Shown piece by piece: positions 61,651 through 64,000 of a DNA stretch of 64,000 nt (positions within the stretch are counted from its first letter, which is position 1; each line of letters starts with the position of its first letter). The DNA comes from Sphingomonas sanxanigenens DSM 19645 = NX02 (GTDB lineage Bacteria > Pseudomonadota > Alphaproteobacteria > Sphingomonadales > Sphingomonadaceae), in assembly GCF_000512205.2 (NCBI RefSeq), contig NZ_CP006644.1, positions 1,854,520 to 1,918,519 of the forward strand, in the 5' to 3' direction. The position numbers and the translations under genes are program-made. The notes below the pieces were generated by a model, which searched no databases, was not told the origin of the DNA, and saw only the letters and a list, made by a program, of their open reading frames with translations.

Positions 61651-63521
61651 TCTGCATTCTCCGGCTCGGCTTCAATGAGCGTAAAGTGGAATTGCGACCC
61701 GCCGCCAGGGCGCGGCTCCAGCCATATCCGGCCGCCATTCGCCTCCACGATGGTACGGCAGATCGAAAGCCCCAGACCCATGCCCTCGCTCTTCGTGCTG
61801 ACGAAGGCAGTGAAAAGCTGCTCCGCGACTTCCGGCGACACGCCAGGCCCGGAATCGGCCACGGTGACCCGGATGACGCCTGCTTTCTCGTGGCGGGAGG
61901 TGATCCACAGGTGCCGTTCGGATGATCCTGCCATCGCCTCCACAGCATTGCGAAGGAGATTGATCAGCACCTGCTGGATCTGCACCTTGTCGAGGAGCAC
62001 TTTCGAAGCGTCGGGAGCGAGATCGAACTGGGTATCGACACCCTTCTCCCGAGCGCCTATCAGCCCGAGCGCCGCCGCCTCGCCGATGAGCGTGGGGAGA
62101 TCCTCGACGGTTTTCTCGACTTCCCCGCGCGCCACGAAATCGCGCAGCCGCCGGACGATCTGGCCTGCGCGCAGGGCCTCTCGCACCGAATCGTCCAGCG
62201 CTTCGCGGATCATCGGCAGATCTTCGGGATTGGCTTCGGCGAGCAGATCCCGCACCGCTTCGACATAATTGGCGACGGCGGTGATCGGCTGGTTGAGCTC
62301 ATGGGCCAGTGTCGAGGCCATCGTGCCCATCGCGCTGACCCGGGCGACATGGATCAGCTTGGATTGCAGCTCGTCGAGGCGCTCCTGCGTCTCCTGCCGT
62401 TCGGTCAGATCCCGGATGAAGCCGTTGAAGACACGCTGGGTCTCGCCGATGGCTTCGCCCACCGACAACTCCATCGGGAAGGTCGAGCCGTCGCGCCGTG
62501 CGCCAATGACGACGCGCCCGATCCCGATGATCCTTCGCTCGCCGGTTTCAAGATAATGTTTGAGATAGCCGTCATGCCGGTCGCGATCGGGCGAGGGCAT
62601 GAGCATACTTACGTTCGATCCGCGAATTTCGGCCTCCGAGAAGCCGAACAGCCGTTCGGCCGCGGCGCTGAACGACAGGATGATGCCATGCTCGTCGATC
62701 ACGATCATCGCATCGGGGACGGTCGAGAGGATCGAGCGGAGATGGCTGGCGCTCGCCTTGTGCGCGCTTTCGGCGGCGCGCTCGTCCGTCGCATCGCGGA
62801 CCACCTTGCCGAAGCCGCGCAATGCTCCACTGCCGTCGCGGAGCGCGGTGATCGAGATATGCGCCAGGAACTCCGATCCGTCCTTCCGGAGCCGCCAGTC
62901 CTCTTCCTCGACCTTGCCCTGCTCGCGGGCGCGTTCGAGGTCGGCTTCGGGTTTGCCGGCCTGGACCGCATCCGCCGGATAGAAGATCGAGCAGTGCTGG
63001 CCGATCGCCTCTTGCTCGCTCCAGCCCTTCAGCCGTTCGGCGCCCTCGTTCCAGATCGTAACGCGACCCTCGGGATCGAGCATATAGATCGCGTAACCTT
63101 GGGCGCCGTCGATCAGAAGGTTGAGTTCATCGGCGATCTCTGAGAGTTGGCTTTGACGAAACTTGTCCAGGGCGGCACGACGCCGTGCCCTGTAGGCGTT
63201 GCGAGCGTCGAGCAGAGCGATGCCTAAGGCAACGAGCAGCAAAAGCGCCAGATCGACAGGTTCAGAAGCAGCAGCACGGCGCGATAACGCAAAAAAGACC
63301 CCCACGAGGACTGCGAAAATAGCCGCAGCCGTTGCCGCGCCAGTCCCGCCGAGGGCAGCTGCCACGATGGTTGAAAGGATGAGCAGGAGATAGAGGTCGT
63401 GATCGAAGCCCCATGCCCGCAGCAGAAGGTTGACGGGTATGGCGACAAGGACGGTCGCGACGGCGATCAAGCAAGCTGAACGGACTGATCGCAATGTGTT
63501 GCCGTGCACTTCGCTTGCCAT
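61647..63521 (-). CDS. fixL: FixL-like haem-PAS oxygen-sensing histidine kinase
   Basis: The 624-residue kinase has about four membrane helices in residues 13-105, a first PAS domain (about 130-245), and a second PAS domain (about 260-375) closely resembling the FixL haem domain: H316 in RDRHDGYLKHYLETGERRIIGIGR is the expected haem ligand, and the GIGR Arg (R336) stabilises bound oxygen. HisKA with H407 (LAHELNQP) and an HATPase domain (N525, DSGPG, GMGLGL) follow. Loss of oxygen should relieve inhibition and allow phosphorylation of FixJ. The inverted repeat GCCCTG...CAGGGC (63,560-63,579) lies upstream of the start. Confidence 0.94.
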   Translation of the reverse strand: MASEVHGNTLRSVRSACLIAVATVLVAIPVNLLLRAWGFDHDLYLLLILSTIVAAALGGTGAATAAAIFAVLVGVFFALSRRAAASEPVDLALLLLVALGIALLDARNAYRARRRAALDKFRQSQLSEIADELNLLIDGAQGYAIYMLDPEGRVTIWNEGAERLKGWSEQEAIGQHCSIFYPADAVQAGKPEADLERAREQGKVEEEDWRLRKDGSEFLAHISITALRDGSGALRGFGKVVRDATDERAAESAHKASASHLRSILSTVPDAMIVIDEHGIILSFSAAAERLFGFSEAEIRGSNVSMLMPSPDRDRHDGYLKHYLETGERRIIGIGRVVIGARRDGSTFPMELSVGEAIGETQRVFNGFIRDLTERQETQERLDELQSKLIHVARVSAMGTMASTLAHELNQPITAVANYVEAVRDLLAEANPEDLPMIREALDDSVREALRAGQIVRRLRDFVARGEVEKTVEDLPTLIGEAAALGLIGAREKGVDTQFDLAPDASKVLLDKVQIQQVLINLLRNAVEAMAGSSERHLWITSRHEKAGVIRVTVADSGPGVSPEVAEQLFTAFVSTKSEGMGLGLSICRTIVEANGGRIWLEPRPGGGSQFHFTLIEAEPENAE

Positions 63522-63559
63522 GAAGACCCCGTCTTGATTTTATAGGCCTCTCCATTTGC

Positions 63560-63579
63560 GCCCTGTTCATATTCAGGGC
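63560..63579. repeat. Small inverted repeat upstream of fixL
   Basis: GCCCTG, eight bases, CAGGGC lies about 40-60 bases upstream of the fixL start. It may be an operator or simply a short hairpin. Confidence 0.35.
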
Positions 63580-63650
63580 TTATCGTTTTAGTAGTTTGAC
63601 CGATCGGAGAATGTTGTTTGCCGGAGCGGAAGGCATATTGGCATGAAATC

Positions 63651-64000
63651 TTAGCCTATCCTCGCACTCTGCCGTTGTCCTTCCAAAACAGCATCGAGTC
63701 GGCCCAAGATCATTGCAGGGTCCGTCTCACTTCGAGACCTTATAGTGGCAACCTTGCCTTGGAACAGCATAAACATCCGCAGCGCCAGGCTTGCATAAGC
63801 AATCTGGGAGACATCGTCGATCGTACACGCGAGGTCCTTGGCTGCCCTGTGTTGCCCCACGTCGTGCCAGTCGGGACGGTCGATCGCGCGCAAACATGGG
63901 AAAACGTGGCCTGCGAATTTTCCGAAGGTATTGCATTCCGCAAGCCGCCCGACCGAGAGTAAAGAGCCTGCGTTCGTCGCGCAAGTGCGGATCCAATCCT
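63651..64000 (-). CDS. 3' end of an unrecognised gene running off the window
   Basis: The minus-strand frame is open from the window edge (first full codon 63,996-63,998) to the stop at 63651, 115 codons, with no ATG inside that makes a better start. The peptide includes FGKFAGHVFPCLRAIDRPD and later DDVSQIAYASLALRMFMLFQG, and ends LEGQRQSARIG. No family is recognised. The length of uninterrupted frame and the residue mix suggest a real gene, but codon use is less biased than in its neighbours. Confidence 0.45.
   Translation of the reverse strand, partial: DWIRTCATNAGSLLSVGRLAECNTFGKFAGHVFPCLRAIDRPDWHDVGQHRAAKDLACTIDDVSQIAYASLALRMFMLFQGKVATIRSRSETDPAMILGRLDAVLEGQRQSARIG

Overview
The window is about 64 kb of GC-rich chromosome from an alphaproteobacterium, most likely a sphingomonad (Sphingomonas or a close relative). 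This rests on NodT-type efflux lipoproteins, the UbiK/YbjN/ProC neighbourhood, FixLJ/FNR-type oxygen control and a class I polyhydroxyalkanoate (PHB) pathway. No rRNA, tRNA, CRISPR array or intact insertion sequence was seen.

Positions 1-22,600 look like ordinary core chromosome. In order: an EmrA/EmrB/NodT drug-efflux operon (left end cut by the window), a membrane-bound GGDEF protein, an MHS-type proton symporter, D-lactate dehydrogenase, two paralogous secreted HEXXH proteins around a membrane-anchored trypsin-like protease, PriA, a sorbosone-dehydrogenase-like protein, Ohr with a very clear promoter/operator, transaldolase, a small hydrolase, TlyA, TspO, UbiK, a YbjN protein and ProC. Perfect GC hairpins separate several convergent pairs.

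Positions 22,600-25,400 are a scarred junction: lower GC, an AbiEi-like DNA-binding domain, about 800 bases without a credible gene, and a 22-bp perfect inverted repeat flanking a secreted aspartyl-protease-like gene.

Positions 25,400-63,500 form an accessory block that reads as one low-oxygen/energy-stress programme. Regulators are an FNR-type protein with four candidate iron-sulphur cysteines, a FixL-like haem-PAS kinase with FixJ, a stand-alone receiver and a degenerate FixJ-like regulator. Effectors include a flavodoxin-fold oxidoreductase, OmpW, a tandem universal stress protein, an MgtC-like membrane protein, a P-type cation ATPase, a DksA/YdcH/AI-2E operon, phospholipase A, two acetoacetyl-CoA reductases, thiolase, an orphan LptB-like ATPase, phasin, a NodT-HlyD-RbbA-YhhJ-type export operon, a hidden 37-residue membrane protein coupled to a lipoprotein, an Mla-type lipid transport operon, PHA synthase, a MaoC-phosphate acetyltransferase fusion and acetate kinase. 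By eye, a shared element resembling TTACGTAATTTCCC (FixJ-box-like) lies roughly 45-110 bases upstream of many of these units. This suggests a FixLJ regulon comparable in logic, though not in homology, to a dormancy regulon. Small remnants (DUF1330, NmrA-type SDR, PilZ-like) show that the block is evolving by insertion and decay.

The last 350 bases carry the 3' end of an unrecognised minus-strand gene that runs off the window. Gene functions come from motif recognition by reading alone; no database search was run.
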